Assembly (NCBI RefSeq): GCF_002163875.1
Contig: NZ_CP019333.1
Span: 1,370,864-1,434,863, forward strand
Direction of reading: 5' to 3'
From: Gilvibacter sp. SZ-19
GTDB lineage: Bacteria; Bacteroidota; Bacteroidia; Flavobacteriales; Flavobacteriaceae
DNA length: 64,000 bases
The notes below the pieces were generated by a model. That model saw only the letters and a list, made by a program, of their open reading frames with translations. It was not told where the DNA came from and did no database searches. Position 1 is the stretch's first letter, and each line of letters starts with the position of its first letter. The position numbers and the translations under genes are program-made. Below, in pieces: positions 17,418 to 27,056 of the stretch.

Positions 17418-18560
17418 ATGAAGTTCAATACCAAAACCATACACGGCGGGCAGCACGAGATAGATCCGGCTTACGGCTCGGTCATGCCTCCTATTTATCA
17501 GACCAGCACCTATTCGCAAACTACTCCAGGAGGTCATAAAGGGCATCAATACGCCCGTTCCAGTAATCCTACCCGATCTGCCTTAGAAGCTTCTTTGGCT
17601 GCCTTGGAGGATGGAAATCACGCTTTTGCTTTTGGCTCTGGCTTGGCTGCCATTGATGCAGTGCTCAAATTGCTCAAGGCAGGCGATGAGGTGATCGCTA
17701 CCAATGATCTTTACGGAGGAACCTACCGACTCTTCACCCAGATCTTTGAGAAGTTTGGGGTAAAGTTTCATTTTGTGGGGATGCAGCATGCAGACAAGGT
17801 GGCCTCCTACATCAATGAGAATACAAAATTGATCTGGGTAGAAACTCCTACCAACCCCATGCTCAATATCATAGACATTAAAGGAATTGCCACACTGGCC
17901 AAGGCCAACAAGGTTCTCTTGGGCGTAGACAATACCTTTGCCACACCGTACTTGCAGCAACCATTAGCATTGGGCGCGGATATAGTGATGCATTCTGCTA
18001 CCAAATACCTTGGAGGGCATTCGGATGTTATTATGGGTGCTTTGGTGGTTAAGGATCAAGAGTTGGCAGATAGGTTGTATTTCATAAGAAATTCCAGCGG
18101 TGCTGTTCCTGGGCCGCAAGATTGCTTTCTAGTATTGCGAGGGATTAAGACCTTGCATCTGCGTGTGCAGCGACACTGTGAGAACGGCCGTGCTGTGGCA
18201 GAGTTCTTAAGGAGTCATCCAAAGATAGATAAGGTGTACTGGCCAGGGTTTGAGGATCATCCCAACCACCAGGTTGCTAAAGCCCAGATGAAGGATTTTG
18301 GAGGTATGATGAGTTTCTCCACTGTAGACGATTCCTATCAAGGTGCCGTGAATGTGGTAGAAAAGCTTAAAATCTTTACTCTGGCAGAATCTTTAGGAGG
18401 TGTGGAATCGCTTGCGGGACATCCGGCAAGCATGACGCACGGTTCCATTCCGAAAGCGGAACGCGAAAAAACAGGAATAAAAGATTCCTTGATCCGCCTC
18501 AGTGTGGGGATCGAAGATGCAGAAGATCTAATTGCTGATTTAAAACAGGCCTTGGCTTAA
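17418..18560 (+). CDS. PLP-dependent trans-sulfuration enzyme (cystathionine gamma-synthase or -lyase type)
   Basis: 380 aa, Cys/Met metabolism PLP family. YARSSNPTRSALEASLAALE, the phosphate-binding FGSGLAAIDAVL, and the PLP lysine in HSATKYLGGHSDV (about residue 196) are intact; SLGGVESLAGHPASMTHGSI is the typical C-terminal region. Synthase and lyase activities cannot be separated reliably by sequence alone; homologues next to this position are often annotated cystathionine gamma-synthase. Single gene, convergent with the following outer-membrane protein gene, stops overlapping by 4 nt. Confidence 0.9.
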   Translation: MKFNTKTIHGGQHEIDPAYGSVMPPIYQTSTYSQTTPGGHKGHQYARSSNPTRSALEASLAALEDGNHAFAFGSGLAAIDAVLKLLKAGDEVIATNDLYGGTYRLFTQIFEKFGVKFHFVGMQHADKVASYINENTKLIWVETPTNPMLNIIDIKGIATLAKANKVLLGVDNTFATPYLQQPLALGADIVMHSATKYLGGHSDVIMGALVVKDQELADRLYFIRNSSGAVPGPQDCFLVLRGIKTLHLRVQRHCENGRAVAEFLRSHPKIDKVYWPGFEDHPNHQVAKAQMKDFGGMMSFSTVDDSYQGAVNVVEKLKIFTLAESLGGVESLAGHPASMTHGSIPKAEREKTGIKDSLIRLSVGIEDAEDLIADLKQALA

Positions 18561-19342
18561 TCCAAGTAATAGATATATCCTACCTGAACCCAGTAGATCC
18601 AATCGTTGTACTTATCGGCTAGATAAGTCTCGTCGTTAGGGTTAAGGCCGTCTACCCAGTTAGAGAGGTAGTAGTGCCAACGCGATTCGATAAGAAGGTC
18701 ACTTAAAGGACTCAATTTAAATCGCGTTCCTATTCCCCAAACAATAGACCAAGTGTTGTCTTGTTGGTCGTTTACCCCACCAATAAATGGATCGAAGGTG
18801 TTTTCTGGTGAAAGTCCTATGATCCCTGGCTGCCGCGAAGTCGTGCGTGGGTTAAAACTTACATAGCGGAATCCGACGCCCACATATGGCGCCCAGCGGT
18901 AAGCTCCCGCTACATAGTCTCTAATGCTCAAAGGGAAGTATTCCAATCCGGTTCCGATCTCAAATACTTGTCCGCGGCCTTCCATGTCTCGTAGGTCTTG
19001 TCCTTCGTCCGATGGGCTTTCTGCCTCTTCTCCGAAGTGATTCAACTTGGTGTAATGAAAGTCGATCTCAGAACGAACTTTGAAGTGATCGCTAAAGTAG
19101 GTATCGCGAGCATAACAGTTACAATCCGCTCTATATGCGAAGTTGATATAGTGAACAAGGGCAAAACCGATACCCATGTTTCCTTTGTTTGTTTCGAAAT
19201 TATTACGGAGTCCGTAGTCCGATTGGAAGGCGACCGGACCAGACAGAAGTCCTACCTCGTGCGAAAACCCAAGTTGGCCACGTACGGCAGAACTGCCCGC
19301 TAAAAATAAGACGAAGACCAAGAATGCATATCTGGTTTTCAT
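18557..19342 (-). CDS. Outer-membrane beta-barrel protein, flavobacterial family
   Basis: 261 aa from ATG 19342 (MKTRYAFLVFVLFLAG); the open frame extends 32 codons upstream but without signal-peptide character. Cleavable signal peptide ending at about VRGQ. The mature protein has alternating aromatic strands (WSIVWGIGTRFKLSPLSDLL; IESRWHYYLSNWVDGLNP) and ends IYWVQVGYIYYLD, like a small outer-membrane barrel. It resembles the protein family annotated THC0290_0291 in flavobacteria, recalled from memory. Function unknown; lies divergently upstream of gdhA. Confidence 0.78.
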   Translation of the reverse strand: MKTRYAFLVFVLFLAGSSAVRGQLGFSHEVGLLSGPVAFQSDYGLRNNFETNKGNMGIGFALVHYINFAYRADCNCYARDTYFSDHFKVRSEIDFHYTKLNHFGEEAESPSDEGQDLRDMEGRGQVFEIGTGLEYFPLSIRDYVAGAYRWAPYVGVGFRYVSFNPRTTSRQPGIIGLSPENTFDPFIGGVNDQQDNTWSIVWGIGTRFKLSPLSDLLIESRWHYYLSNWVDGLNPNDETYLADKYNDWIYWVQVGYIYYLD

Positions 19343-19460
19343 GGTATTACGGATTGATTTGAGACTGTAGCAAATATATAAAAATACCCTTAACAAGGAA
19401 ATTAAGCTTTTTTTAAGTGCGAATTTTATGAAAAACAAAGCCTCATTTATAGAGATAGGC

Positions 19461-19468
19461 TATCTTTG
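19461..19468 (+). promoter_or_regulatory. gdhA: gdhA -7 promoter element
   Basis: TATCTTTG fits TAnnTTTG. It sits immediately before the structured leader, so the transcript would start with the first hairpin about 120 nt ahead of the ATG. Confidence 0.55.
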
Positions 19469-19469
19469 C

Positions 19470-19582
19470 CCCGATTTACGCAAACGTTTTCGTAGATCGG
19501 GTTAGGTTCTCCGCTGGGGAACGACGAATCAACCTTAATAAAGCATATTTAGCGACGCTTTAGGAGTAGACCTCCGCAGCGT
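19470..19582 (+). promoter_or_regulatory. Structured 5' leader of gdhA (candidate regulatory RNA)
   Basis: Three hairpins in a row: 19470-19501 (11-bp stem with one wobble, arms CCCGATTTACG and CGTAGATCGGG), 19506-19522 (GTTCTCC-GCT-GGGGAAC, one wobble), and 19555-19582 (ACGCT/AGCGT enclosing GGAG/CTCC). No long reading frame is present. The structure is seen directly; a regulatory role is inference. Confidence 0.5.
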
Positions 19583-19597
19583 TAAATCAAACTAAAA

Positions 19598-20941
19598 ATG
19601 AAACAAAGCATTAAAGACTTTATCGATGCGGTTGCTGCAGACAATCCGAACGAACCGGAATTCATGCAAGCCGTAACTGAGGTAGCAGAAACTGTGATCC
19701 CATTCATCGAGTCCAACGAAAAGTATCAGAACGCCAAGCTTTTAGAGCGTATGGTAGAGCCTGAGCGTACCATTATGTTCCGCGTGCCGTGGACAGACGA
19801 CGCCGGCAACATTCAGGTAAACAAAGGGTATCGTATTGAATTCAACTCGGCCATTGGTCCATACAAAGGCGGATTGCGTTTTCACCCTTCTGTGAACTTG
19901 AGCATACTGAAATTCTTAGGATTCGAGCAAGTGTTTAAAAACAGCTTGACCACTTTGCCTATGGGCGGTGGTAAGGGAGGATCCAACTTCAACCCTAAAG
20001 GAAAGTCAGATGCAGAAGTAATGCGCTTCTGTCAGAGCTTTATGACCGAATTGGCACGCCACATCGGACCAGATAAGGACGTACCTGCTGGAGATATCGG
20101 TGTAGGTGGTCGTGAGATCGGCTATATGTTTGGGCAGTACAAGCGTCTGCGCAACGAGTTTACCGGAGTTTTGACCGGTAAAGGTTTGGCTTATGGTGGA
20201 TCTCTGATCCGTCCGGAAGCTACCGGTTACGGAAACGTATACTTTGCACAAAACATGTTGGGAACCCGCGGAGAGAGCTTTAAAGGCAAGACCGTATTGA
20301 TCTCTGGTTCTGGAAATGTAGCGCAATTTGCCTGTGAAAAAGCGACCGAATTGGGCGGAAACGTAGTGACTATGAGCGACTCTGGCGGATTCATTCACGA
20401 CCCAGACGGGATAGATAAAGACAAATTGGCCTTTATCATGGACCTAAAGAACAACAAGCGCGGGCGTATCAAAGAATACGTGAATCAATATCCATCGGCT
20501 ACTTTCCACGAAGGAGAGCGCCCTTGGAGCATTGCGGGCGATATTGCCTTACCATGTGCTACTCAGAACGAACTTAACGGCGAAGAAGCCAAGATGCTAG
20601 TGGAAAATGGCGTATTCTGTGTTGGAGAAGGGGCGAACATGCCTTGTACTCCAGAAGCGATCGAAGTATTCCACGATAAGAAGATCCTTTTCTCTCCAGG
20701 AAAGGCCTCTAACGCTGGTGGTGTAGCTACGTCGGGTCTGGAGATGTCTCAGAACTCTTTGCGTATCAGTTGGAGCGCAGAAGAGGTAGATGAGCGCTTG
20801 CACAAGATCATGAACGACATCCACGATGCCTGTGTGAAGTACGGTAAAGACGGTGACGGTTACGTAGATTACGTAAAAGGCGCCAATATTGCCGGCTTTG
20901 TAAAGGTAGCAGATGCGATGCTTGCACAAGGAGTGGTATAA
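19598..20941 (+). CDS. gdhA: NADP-type glutamate dehydrogenase
   Basis: 447 aa, hexameric type I size. Interconverts 2-oxoglutarate plus ammonium and glutamate. Catalytic lysine region PMGGGKGGSNFNPKG, substrate lysine in GYRIEFNSAIGPYKGGLRFH, PAGDIGVGGREIGYMFGQY, and the nucleotide motif SGSGNVAQFACEKATELGG. The length and SGSGNVA motif fit the NADP-dependent biosynthetic enzyme. It has a long structured leader and its own terminator, so it is monocistronic. Confidence 0.97.
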   Translation: MKQSIKDFIDAVAADNPNEPEFMQAVTEVAETVIPFIESNEKYQNAKLLERMVEPERTIMFRVPWTDDAGNIQVNKGYRIEFNSAIGPYKGGLRFHPSVNLSILKFLGFEQVFKNSLTTLPMGGGKGGSNFNPKGKSDAEVMRFCQSFMTELARHIGPDKDVPAGDIGVGGREIGYMFGQYKRLRNEFTGVLTGKGLAYGGSLIRPEATGYGNVYFAQNMLGTRGESFKGKTVLISGSGNVAQFACEKATELGGNVVTMSDSGGFIHDPDGIDKDKLAFIMDLKNNKRGRIKEYVNQYPSATFHEGERPWSIAGDIALPCATQNELNGEEAKMLVENGVFCVGEGANMPCTPEAIEVFHDKKILFSPGKASNAGGVATSGLEMSQNSLRISWSAEEVDERLHKIMNDIHDACVKYGKDGDGYVDYVKGANIAGFVKVADAMLAQGVV

Positions 20942-20964
20942 ATAGCACTTTTAAGAGATATTAA

Positions 20965-20998
20965 AGCCGTCGAAGCAGCAGTTTCGGCGGCTTTTTTT
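20965..20998 (+). terminator. Rho-independent terminator after gdhA
   Basis: AGCCGTCGAA and TTCGGCGGCT pair (one wobble) and are followed by a T run. Confidence 0.85.
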
Positions 20999-21154
20999 GT
21001 AGATGACAATAAGAAGAGAACTGCCTTGGGGCTGTCCCTGATTAAGCGAAAATTAGAGTTATAGAAATTATTTTTTGGCAATTAGAGATAACGCCAAGAC
21101 AGTTCTAGCAATAAAAACTATTTTAGCGTGTTATTTAGAAGAAAAGCTTCCTGC

Positions 21155-23422
21155 ATGCGATCTGCACTATTCTTTGTTTTCTTGCTGATGGGTCTCTGGT
21201 CGACTGCTCAAAATTTTGAGGACAGTTGGGTCGGGTACTTTTCCTATAACGCGACCATGGATATTGCCGAAGGTCCTGATGAGCTGGTAGTGGCGGCAGA
21301 GAATGCCTATTATGAGTTCGACCTCACTACTCGCGAGTTTGAAACCACTTCTTCTATTCAGGGGCTATCTGGCGAGGCTATTTCTGCCATTTATTACAGC
21401 CAGGCCAATGACTTGACCATAATCGGTTATGAGAACGGCCTTATCGAGGTGGTCTTAGACGATGGAGAGGTTATTTCTGTGGTGGATATTCTGGACAAGC
21501 CTACCATCCCTCCGGATGAAAAAAAGATCAACCATTTTTATGAATTCGAAGACATACTGTACATCAGTACAGACTTTGGTCTTTCAGAATACGATCTCAG
21601 TGCGCTAGAGTTTGGAGACACCTTTTTTATAGGAACCGGTGGCACCAGACTTAGGATCATCCAGGCTACCGTAGTAGATGGTTTTATCTATGCTTTGTCG
21701 CCTTTAGAAGGCTTAAAAAGGGCAGATCAATCCAGTCCAGACCTAATAGACTTCAACCTCTGGGAAACTGTCATTACTGCCCAACGCGGGGTGGTAAACT
21801 TTGCCGGAACGCTCTACTTGTCTCGATTCGCAGGGCAGATCTCCCGACAGAATGAAGGTGGCGGATTCACCCTTTTAGAGACTTTGGACGAGGGTATCGT
21901 AGATTTTCATGCCACAGAGGAGTACCTTATTGCTACTACACTTACACAAGTACACGTTTACAATACCGATTTTGAAAAAGTTGCCTTTGTAACCAGTTTA
22001 CCGGGTTTTGACTACCGCCTTAATGTTGCAACGGCCAAAAACAACAACATTTACATGGGAACCCGAGAGTTCGGACTTTTAGAAGTTCCTTTTGGCAGCA
22101 ATACACCCACACAGATCTTACCAGACGGACCTTTGCGCAATCGTGTATTTGCGATAGATGCGGCGCCCAATCAACTCTATGCCACCTTTGGCGATGTTAC
22201 GGTTTCTTTTAACCCTTTCCCTTTGAGTCGCTTTGGAATGAGCCGTTTGTTTAACGAAACTTGGCGTAACTACAGCTATGACGAGATCTTTCAGGCCAAT
22301 GATATAGTCAACGTGACCATAAACCCGGCCGATACTTCTCAGGTTTATTTCAGCTCGTTCAATTCGGGTCTTATGGAACTTAGAGAAGGCGTGCCTACTA
22401 TTCTGTTAGACGATAGCAACAGTCCGTTAGAGACCATATCCACAGAAATTACAGACATCCGAATATACGGAGCCGACTTTGATCGGGAAGGGAATTTGTG
22501 GTTCGTGCAATCTTTGGTAGACGATGGTTTAAAACGATTAACACCTGGCGGAGGAATCGCTTCTACGGATGTGACCTCAGTGATCCCAGATGGAGATCTG
22601 GCCCTTACCGAACTCAAAGTGAGTCGTGAAGGTTTTGTTTACTTCGGAACTGCGCAGAATGGGGTCATAGCGCATAATCCGCAATCCGGAGAATTCAGAA
22701 AGATAGCAGAAGGTATTGGCAGTGGAAACCTGCCTTTTAACGATGTCCGCGCTTTAGAATTCGACAACAATAACCGCCTTTGGATAGGAACTACCCAAGG
22801 CTTGCGTGTCTTTTTCAATGTTGGAGGTGTTTTTGAAGAGGGCAGTAATATAGATACCAACCAGATCATCATCTTAGAGAACGGCGTGCCGCAAGAATTG
22901 CTTTTTGAACAGCCCATTACCGATATAGAGGTAGACGGCTCCAACAACAAATGGGTGGCCACAGCAACCTCTGGGGTCTTTTATTTTTCGGCCAACGGCC
23001 AGGAGACCTTACAACGTTTTACCAAAGACAATTCGCCGCTGCCGTCTAACAATGTGCAAGACATTGCCATTGACGGCCTGAGTGGGCGGGTCTATTTTGC
23101 AACCACCAACGGATTGGTCGCCTTTAATGGACGCGCTACAGATCCACGAGACGATTTACAAGGACTTTACGCTTTTCCTAACCCGGTACGCCCAGAATAC
23201 AACGGTCCGGTAACCATAGATGGCCTTACAGAAGGTGCCAACGTAAAGATCACCGATCTGCTTGGCAATTTAGTCTTTGAAGAGACCTCAGAAGGAGGTA
23301 GTGTGCAATGGGACACCACGGCCTTTGGTAAGTATCGGGTAAAATCCGGAGTATACTTCATTATGGCCACAACAGAAGATGCCTTGGAGACCAAGATCTC
23401 TAAAATCATGATTGTTCGCTAA
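21155..23422 (+). CDS. porZ: PorZ-like type IX secretion protein with beta-propellers and C-terminal sorting domain
   Basis: 755 aa from ATG 21155 (MRSALFFVFLLMGLWSTAQ); a GTG nine codons upstream (21128) is also possible. A signal peptide is followed by two propeller-like repeat regions (about residues 25-300 and 330-650, with repeated motifs such as NNRLWIGTTQGLRVF) and a C-terminal T9SS type A sorting domain (LYAFPNPVRPEYNGPV … SGVYFIMATTEDALETKISK). In Porphyromonas, PorZ sits at the surface and helps attach A-LPS to secreted cargo. The ORF order porZ-recO is conserved in flavobacteria; it abuts recO with a one-base overlap. Confidence 0.85.
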   Translation: MRSALFFVFLLMGLWSTAQNFEDSWVGYFSYNATMDIAEGPDELVVAAENAYYEFDLTTREFETTSSIQGLSGEAISAIYYSQANDLTIIGYENGLIEVVLDDGEVISVVDILDKPTIPPDEKKINHFYEFEDILYISTDFGLSEYDLSALEFGDTFFIGTGGTRLRIIQATVVDGFIYALSPLEGLKRADQSSPDLIDFNLWETVITAQRGVVNFAGTLYLSRFAGQISRQNEGGGFTLLETLDEGIVDFHATEEYLIATTLTQVHVYNTDFEKVAFVTSLPGFDYRLNVATAKNNNIYMGTREFGLLEVPFGSNTPTQILPDGPLRNRVFAIDAAPNQLYATFGDVTVSFNPFPLSRFGMSRLFNETWRNYSYDEIFQANDIVNVTINPADTSQVYFSSFNSGLMELREGVPTILLDDSNSPLETISTEITDIRIYGADFDREGNLWFVQSLVDDGLKRLTPGGGIASTDVTSVIPDGDLALTELKVSREGFVYFGTAQNGVIAHNPQSGEFRKIAEGIGSGNLPFNDVRALEFDNNNRLWIGTTQGLRVFFNVGGVFEEGSNIDTNQIIILENGVPQELLFEQPITDIEVDGSNNKWVATATSGVFYFSANGQETLQRFTKDNSPLPSNNVQDIAIDGLSGRVYFATTNGLVAFNGRATDPRDDLQGLYAFPNPVRPEYNGPVTIDGLTEGANVKITDLLGNLVFEETSEGGSVQWDTTAFGKYRVKSGVYFIMATTEDALETKISKIMIVR

Positions 23423-24138
23423 TGCATGTCACTACGCCTGCACTGGTCATTTCATCCTTAAAATACGGCGAGGCCGACCTGATTGTTAAATGCTACACCC
23501 GGCAAGCTGGCTTAAAGTCTTATTTGTTGCGCGGTATTTTAAAAAGCAAGAAGGGCAAGCTTAAAAAAGCACTCTTTTTGCCGCTGAGTTTGATAGAAAT
23601 TGAGGCCAATCACAAGGACAATCGCAACTTGGAATACATTAAAGAGGCGCGGCTGCTGGTGCCTTATCAGGAATTGCATACAGATATAGTGAAACAGTCA
23701 TTGGTGATGTTCTTGGCAGAGATGCTGCAGCACTCTATACAAGAAGAAGAGCCCAACAGCCCGCTGTTCGACTATTTGGCGGAATCCTTTGTTTGGTTAG
23801 ATGAGGCCCGCAGTTTTGCAAATTTTCATATTGTTTTTTTGTTGCAGTTGAGTCGTTATTTAGGCTTTTATCCGGACGATCAACAGATAGAACTACCTTG
23901 TTTTCATTTACTTGAAGGCAGATTCACCGAAGCGGTCATTGACCCGATGTGCAATTGCGAGGAGGTAGTTGGACATTTCAAGCAGTTTTTCGGTATAGAT
24001 TTTGATGCATCTACAAGCGTCAAAGTGCCAAAATCAGGCCGATTGGCGGTGCTTAATTTGCTTTTGAGGTATTATCAGCTACATTTGCAAAATTATAAAG
24101 CACCCCAGTCTTTGACGGTGTTGAATCAACTGTTTTAG
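23422..24138 (+). CDS. recO: DNA repair protein RecO
   Basis: 238 aa. N-terminal OB-fold (TPALVISSLKYGEADLIVKC; YTRQAGLKSYLLRGI) followed by a helical domain ending in a C-terminal segment. Works with RecF and RecR to load RecA on gapped DNA. The four-cysteine zinc motif of many RecO proteins is only partly present (CFHLLEGRF then MCNCEE). Starts on the last base of porZ (TAATG), so it is translated from the same message. Confidence 0.92.
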   Translation: MHVTTPALVISSLKYGEADLIVKCYTRQAGLKSYLLRGILKSKKGKLKKALFLPLSLIEIEANHKDNRNLEYIKEARLLVPYQELHTDIVKQSLVMFLAEMLQHSIQEEEPNSPLFDYLAESFVWLDEARSFANFHIVFLLQLSRYLGFYPDDQQIELPCFHLLEGRFTEAVIDPMCNCEEVVGHFKQFFGIDFDASTSVKVPKSGRLAVLNLLLRYYQLHLQNYKAPQSLTVLNQLF

Positions 24139-24142
24139 TTTC

Positions 24143-26548
24143 ATGCGAAATACCCTGTTTGCGCTCTTATTTTTGGGGGGATTAACGCTGTGCAACGCCC
24201 AGACAATACAGGTGGTAAGCGATGCTGACCAACAACCTATTTCTGGGGTCGCCATCTATACCTTCAGCAAAGATTTTGCGACCATCACAGACTTGGACGG
24301 CAAGGCCAATCTGGATGCGTTTCCGCAGAACGAGCCCATCATTTTTCAGCATATTTCGCACAAGACACGTCAGCTTAGAAAGTCGCGTATCATACAGGAG
24401 AACAACCGCGTAGTACTTACCCAAGACTCCGACCAGTTGGAGGAAGTGGTTCTCTCGGTGACCAAATTCGTTCAAGACAAAAAAGATATAGCTCAAAAGG
24501 TGCTTACCGTCTCGCAGCGAGACGTGAGTAAGTTCAATCCGCAGACAGCCGCAGACCTTTTAGAGAACAGTGGCCAAGTATATGTGCAAAAAAGTCAACT
24601 GGGTGGCGGAAGCCCCATGATCCGTGGTTTTTCTACCAATAGGGTTTTAATTGCTGTGGATGGGATCCGTTTTAACAATGCCATTTTCCGCGCCGGAAAC
24701 GTGCAAAACGTGATCTCTATAGATCCGTTTACGGTAGAGCGCACCGAGGTTATCTTAGGCCCGGGTTCTGTGGTCTATGGCTCGGACGCCGTGGGAGGCG
24801 TGATGAACTTCTTTACCCAAAGACCAGGTTTCTCTTTTGTAGATGGGATGTCGCTCTCTGGAAACGCCTTTACGCGTTATTCCTCGGCCAATAACGAAAA
24901 GACCGGCCATATCGATTTCAATATCGGCATGAAAGAATGGGCTTTTCTCACTTCGGTAACCTTTAGCGATTTTGACGATCTACGCATGGGCTCTCGAGGC
25001 CCAGAAGATTATTTGCGCCCTGATTTTGTGGAGCGTATTAGCGGTGAAGATGTGATCCGCAGCAATGACGACCCTGAACTGCAAGTAGGCACTGCTTATA
25101 GCCAATTCAATTTGATGCAAAAGGTGCGCTACAACCCGAGCGCACGCTGGGATTTCGACTTGGGCTTGTTCTATACCTCTACCGGTGATGTGCCGCGCTA
25201 TGACAGACTCATCCGCAAAAGAGCAGGACAATTGCGCTCTGCTGAGTGGTTTTATGGCCCCCAAGAATGGTTTGCCACCAAATTGCAAGTGCAGCACAAG
25301 GCAGAAAACGGCATTTTTGACGAGGCGAAATGGATCGGGAGCTTTCAGCAGTTCAAGGAAAGTCGTAACGATCGCGACTTTGGGTCGGATATTCTCTTTG
25401 AGAACGCTGAACGCGTGGCTGCGATTAACACCAACTTGAACTTTAACAAGCAAATAGGATCGGCCAGTTTGTTCTACGGAGCCGAATACGTATTCAATAA
25501 AGTGTTCTCCAGCGGATCCCAACGCAATATAGTTGATGGCTCTACAGTTGCCGATGCTTCGCGTTATCCGGACGGATCGACCTGGCAGTCTATTGCCGCT
25601 TATTCTTCTTTACAGTGGAAGTTGAACCCGCAGCTTAATTTTCAAGGCGGATTGCGATACAGCCATGTGCTTTTGGACGCCACCTTTGACGATACCTTCT
25701 TTGATTTTCCTTTTGACAAGGCCGAGATAAATACCGGAGCCTTTACCGGTTCTGCTGGTTTGGCTTGGAACCCCAACCCAACTATTGGCTGGAAGCTCAA
25801 TTTCTCCACAGCTTTTAGAGCGCCTAATATAGACGATGTAGGCAAGATCTTTGACTCTGAACCAGGTTCTGTGGTAGTGCCCAACCCAGACTTGAAACCC
25901 GAATACGCCTACAGCGGAGAATTGGGAGTTACCTTGAACTTTGAAAATGTGGTTCAATTAGACGCCACGACCTTTTACACCCACCTGGACGATGCTTTGG
26001 TACGCCGAGACTTTAGTTTAGACGGACAGACGGTTATTGATTATCAAGGTGAGCCAAGCAATGTGCAGGCCATTCAAAATGCGGGAGAGGCACGGGTTTA
26101 TGGTTTTGAAGCTGGGTTGAACATTAACTTCACAGACTACCTCCGCCTCAGATCACAATACAGCATTACCGACGGTTATACCGAAGAAGACGAAGGCTCT
26201 CAGGCGCCGATACGCCATGCGGCTCCGCCCTTTGGAAATACCCGTTTGACCTATCGCGGCAAGAAACTTACTCTAGACGCCTTTGTGGAATACAACGGCC
26301 AGTTCGACTTTACAGATCTGGCACCAAGTCAGCAGAACAATGCATTTCTATACGCTTTGGATGAAAACGGCAACCCTTTTGCTCCAGATTGGATGACCTT
26401 GAACTTGGGTGCCCAATATCAGCTCAGTGAGTCCTTATTATTCACCGCCAACTTAGAGAACCTTACCGACGAGCGTTACCGCCCGTATTCTTCTGGAATT
26501 GCTGCTCCCGGGAGGAATTTGGTTATGGCGGTTAAGTATTCTTTTTAG
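24143..26548 (+). CDS. TonB-dependent outer-membrane receptor
   Basis: 801 aa. Signal peptide (FALLFLGGLTLCNAQ), a carboxypeptidase-regulatory-like domain (VVSDADQQPISGVAIYTF), plug domain with PMIRGFSTNRVLIAVDGIRF, and a 22-strand-type barrel ending in NLVMAVKYSF with the terminal Phe expected for outer-membrane insertion. The DERYRPYSSG segment near the end is typical of siderophore/vitamin-type receptors, but the ligand is not predictable. Four nt after recO; whether it shares the promoter is uncertain. The HSGYG-type region and plug are intact, so it should be functional. Confidence 0.9.
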   Translation: MRNTLFALLFLGGLTLCNAQTIQVVSDADQQPISGVAIYTFSKDFATITDLDGKANLDAFPQNEPIIFQHISHKTRQLRKSRIIQENNRVVLTQDSDQLEEVVLSVTKFVQDKKDIAQKVLTVSQRDVSKFNPQTAADLLENSGQVYVQKSQLGGGSPMIRGFSTNRVLIAVDGIRFNNAIFRAGNVQNVISIDPFTVERTEVILGPGSVVYGSDAVGGVMNFFTQRPGFSFVDGMSLSGNAFTRYSSANNEKTGHIDFNIGMKEWAFLTSVTFSDFDDLRMGSRGPEDYLRPDFVERISGEDVIRSNDDPELQVGTAYSQFNLMQKVRYNPSARWDFDLGLFYTSTGDVPRYDRLIRKRAGQLRSAEWFYGPQEWFATKLQVQHKAENGIFDEAKWIGSFQQFKESRNDRDFGSDILFENAERVAAINTNLNFNKQIGSASLFYGAEYVFNKVFSSGSQRNIVDGSTVADASRYPDGSTWQSIAAYSSLQWKLNPQLNFQGGLRYSHVLLDATFDDTFFDFPFDKAEINTGAFTGSAGLAWNPNPTIGWKLNFSTAFRAPNIDDVGKIFDSEPGSVVVPNPDLKPEYAYSGELGVTLNFENVVQLDATTFYTHLDDALVRRDFSLDGQTVIDYQGEPSNVQAIQNAGEARVYGFEAGLNINFTDYLRLRSQYSITDGYTEEDEGSQAPIRHAAPPFGNTRLTYRGKKLTLDAFVEYNGQFDFTDLAPSQQNNAFLYALDENGNPFAPDWMTLNLGAQYQLSESLLFTANLENLTDERYRPYSSGIAAPGRNLVMAVKYSF

Positions 26549-26659
26549 GTTTTCTTTTTTTTTGGCTTATTCTTTTGTCTTAAAATCCTGTGTTTTTCAA
26601 GGACAGGTCCTTGTACCTTTTCTTCACACTTTTTTCCATCGATGAAACTAATGAAGGAG

Positions 26660-26678
26660 CAATGTCCAGTGGACATTG
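26660..26678. repeat. GTCC-NNN-GGAC palindrome, copy 1
   Basis: CAATGTCC-AGT-GGACATTG. Relatives with matched base changes lie at 29418, 29532, 30637 and 53897. Confidence 0.75.
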
Positions 26679-26729
26679 TGAGTGAAGTACCGCAAAAAAG
26701 TCTTTTGACTTAACCTATTTTCCTCTCAG

Positions 26730-26769
26730 ATACTTTTTTCATCGATAAAAAAGTATCCAAAAAATCTAG
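26730..26769 (+). repeat. Modular repeat header 1 (palindrome, A run, CTAG)
   Basis: ATACTTTTTTC and its complement pair around ATCGAT, then CCAAAAAATCTAG. The sequence after CTAG differs from the MITE: it begins GCGACACAAAC and is closed by GTTTGAGAGTCGC ending at 26915, a short imperfect inverted repeat. Confidence 0.75.
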
Positions 26770-26934
26770 CGACACAAACTCCCTTTTGCAAAACTACGCC
26801 ACCCGCCCCCATAGATGCATTGGAGGCTCCTGGTCTTAACAGCCCAGATCGGCACAATGCATCTTCTTGCCAGCTGCTGCTGGCTTGTTTTGCTAAAAGC
26901 TCGTTTGAGAGTCGCGTTATTAGGTAATTAATTT

Positions 26935-27049
26935 GTTATCGATGCGGTGGGACGGTTTGAATTGTGAAAAACGTGGCTCTTTGAGTAAGCATCGTTTTAC
27001 CCGAGCAGGCGGCGGGGTTTATGGCCTGTTTTGTTATCGAGGTGGGACC
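26935..27049 (+). repeat. Direct repeat, about 118 bp, copy A
   Basis: Runs from GTTATCGATGCGGTGGGAC to a second GTTATCGAGGTGGGAC; clearly related to 29757-29874. Ends a few bases before the next gene, so that gene may use a repeat-borne leader. Confidence 0.7.
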
Positions 27050-27056
27050 AACTTAA

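Larger units (their letters stand above)
26549..27056. other. Non-coding repeat-rich spacer after the TonB receptor gene
   Basis: No gene. Holds the palindrome CAAGGAC-AG-GTCCTTG (about 26599-26614), the small palindrome around 26660-26678, a repeat header at 26730-26769 followed by a different cargo, and one copy of a ~118-bp direct repeat (26935-27049; other copy 29757-29874). Confidence 0.7.
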
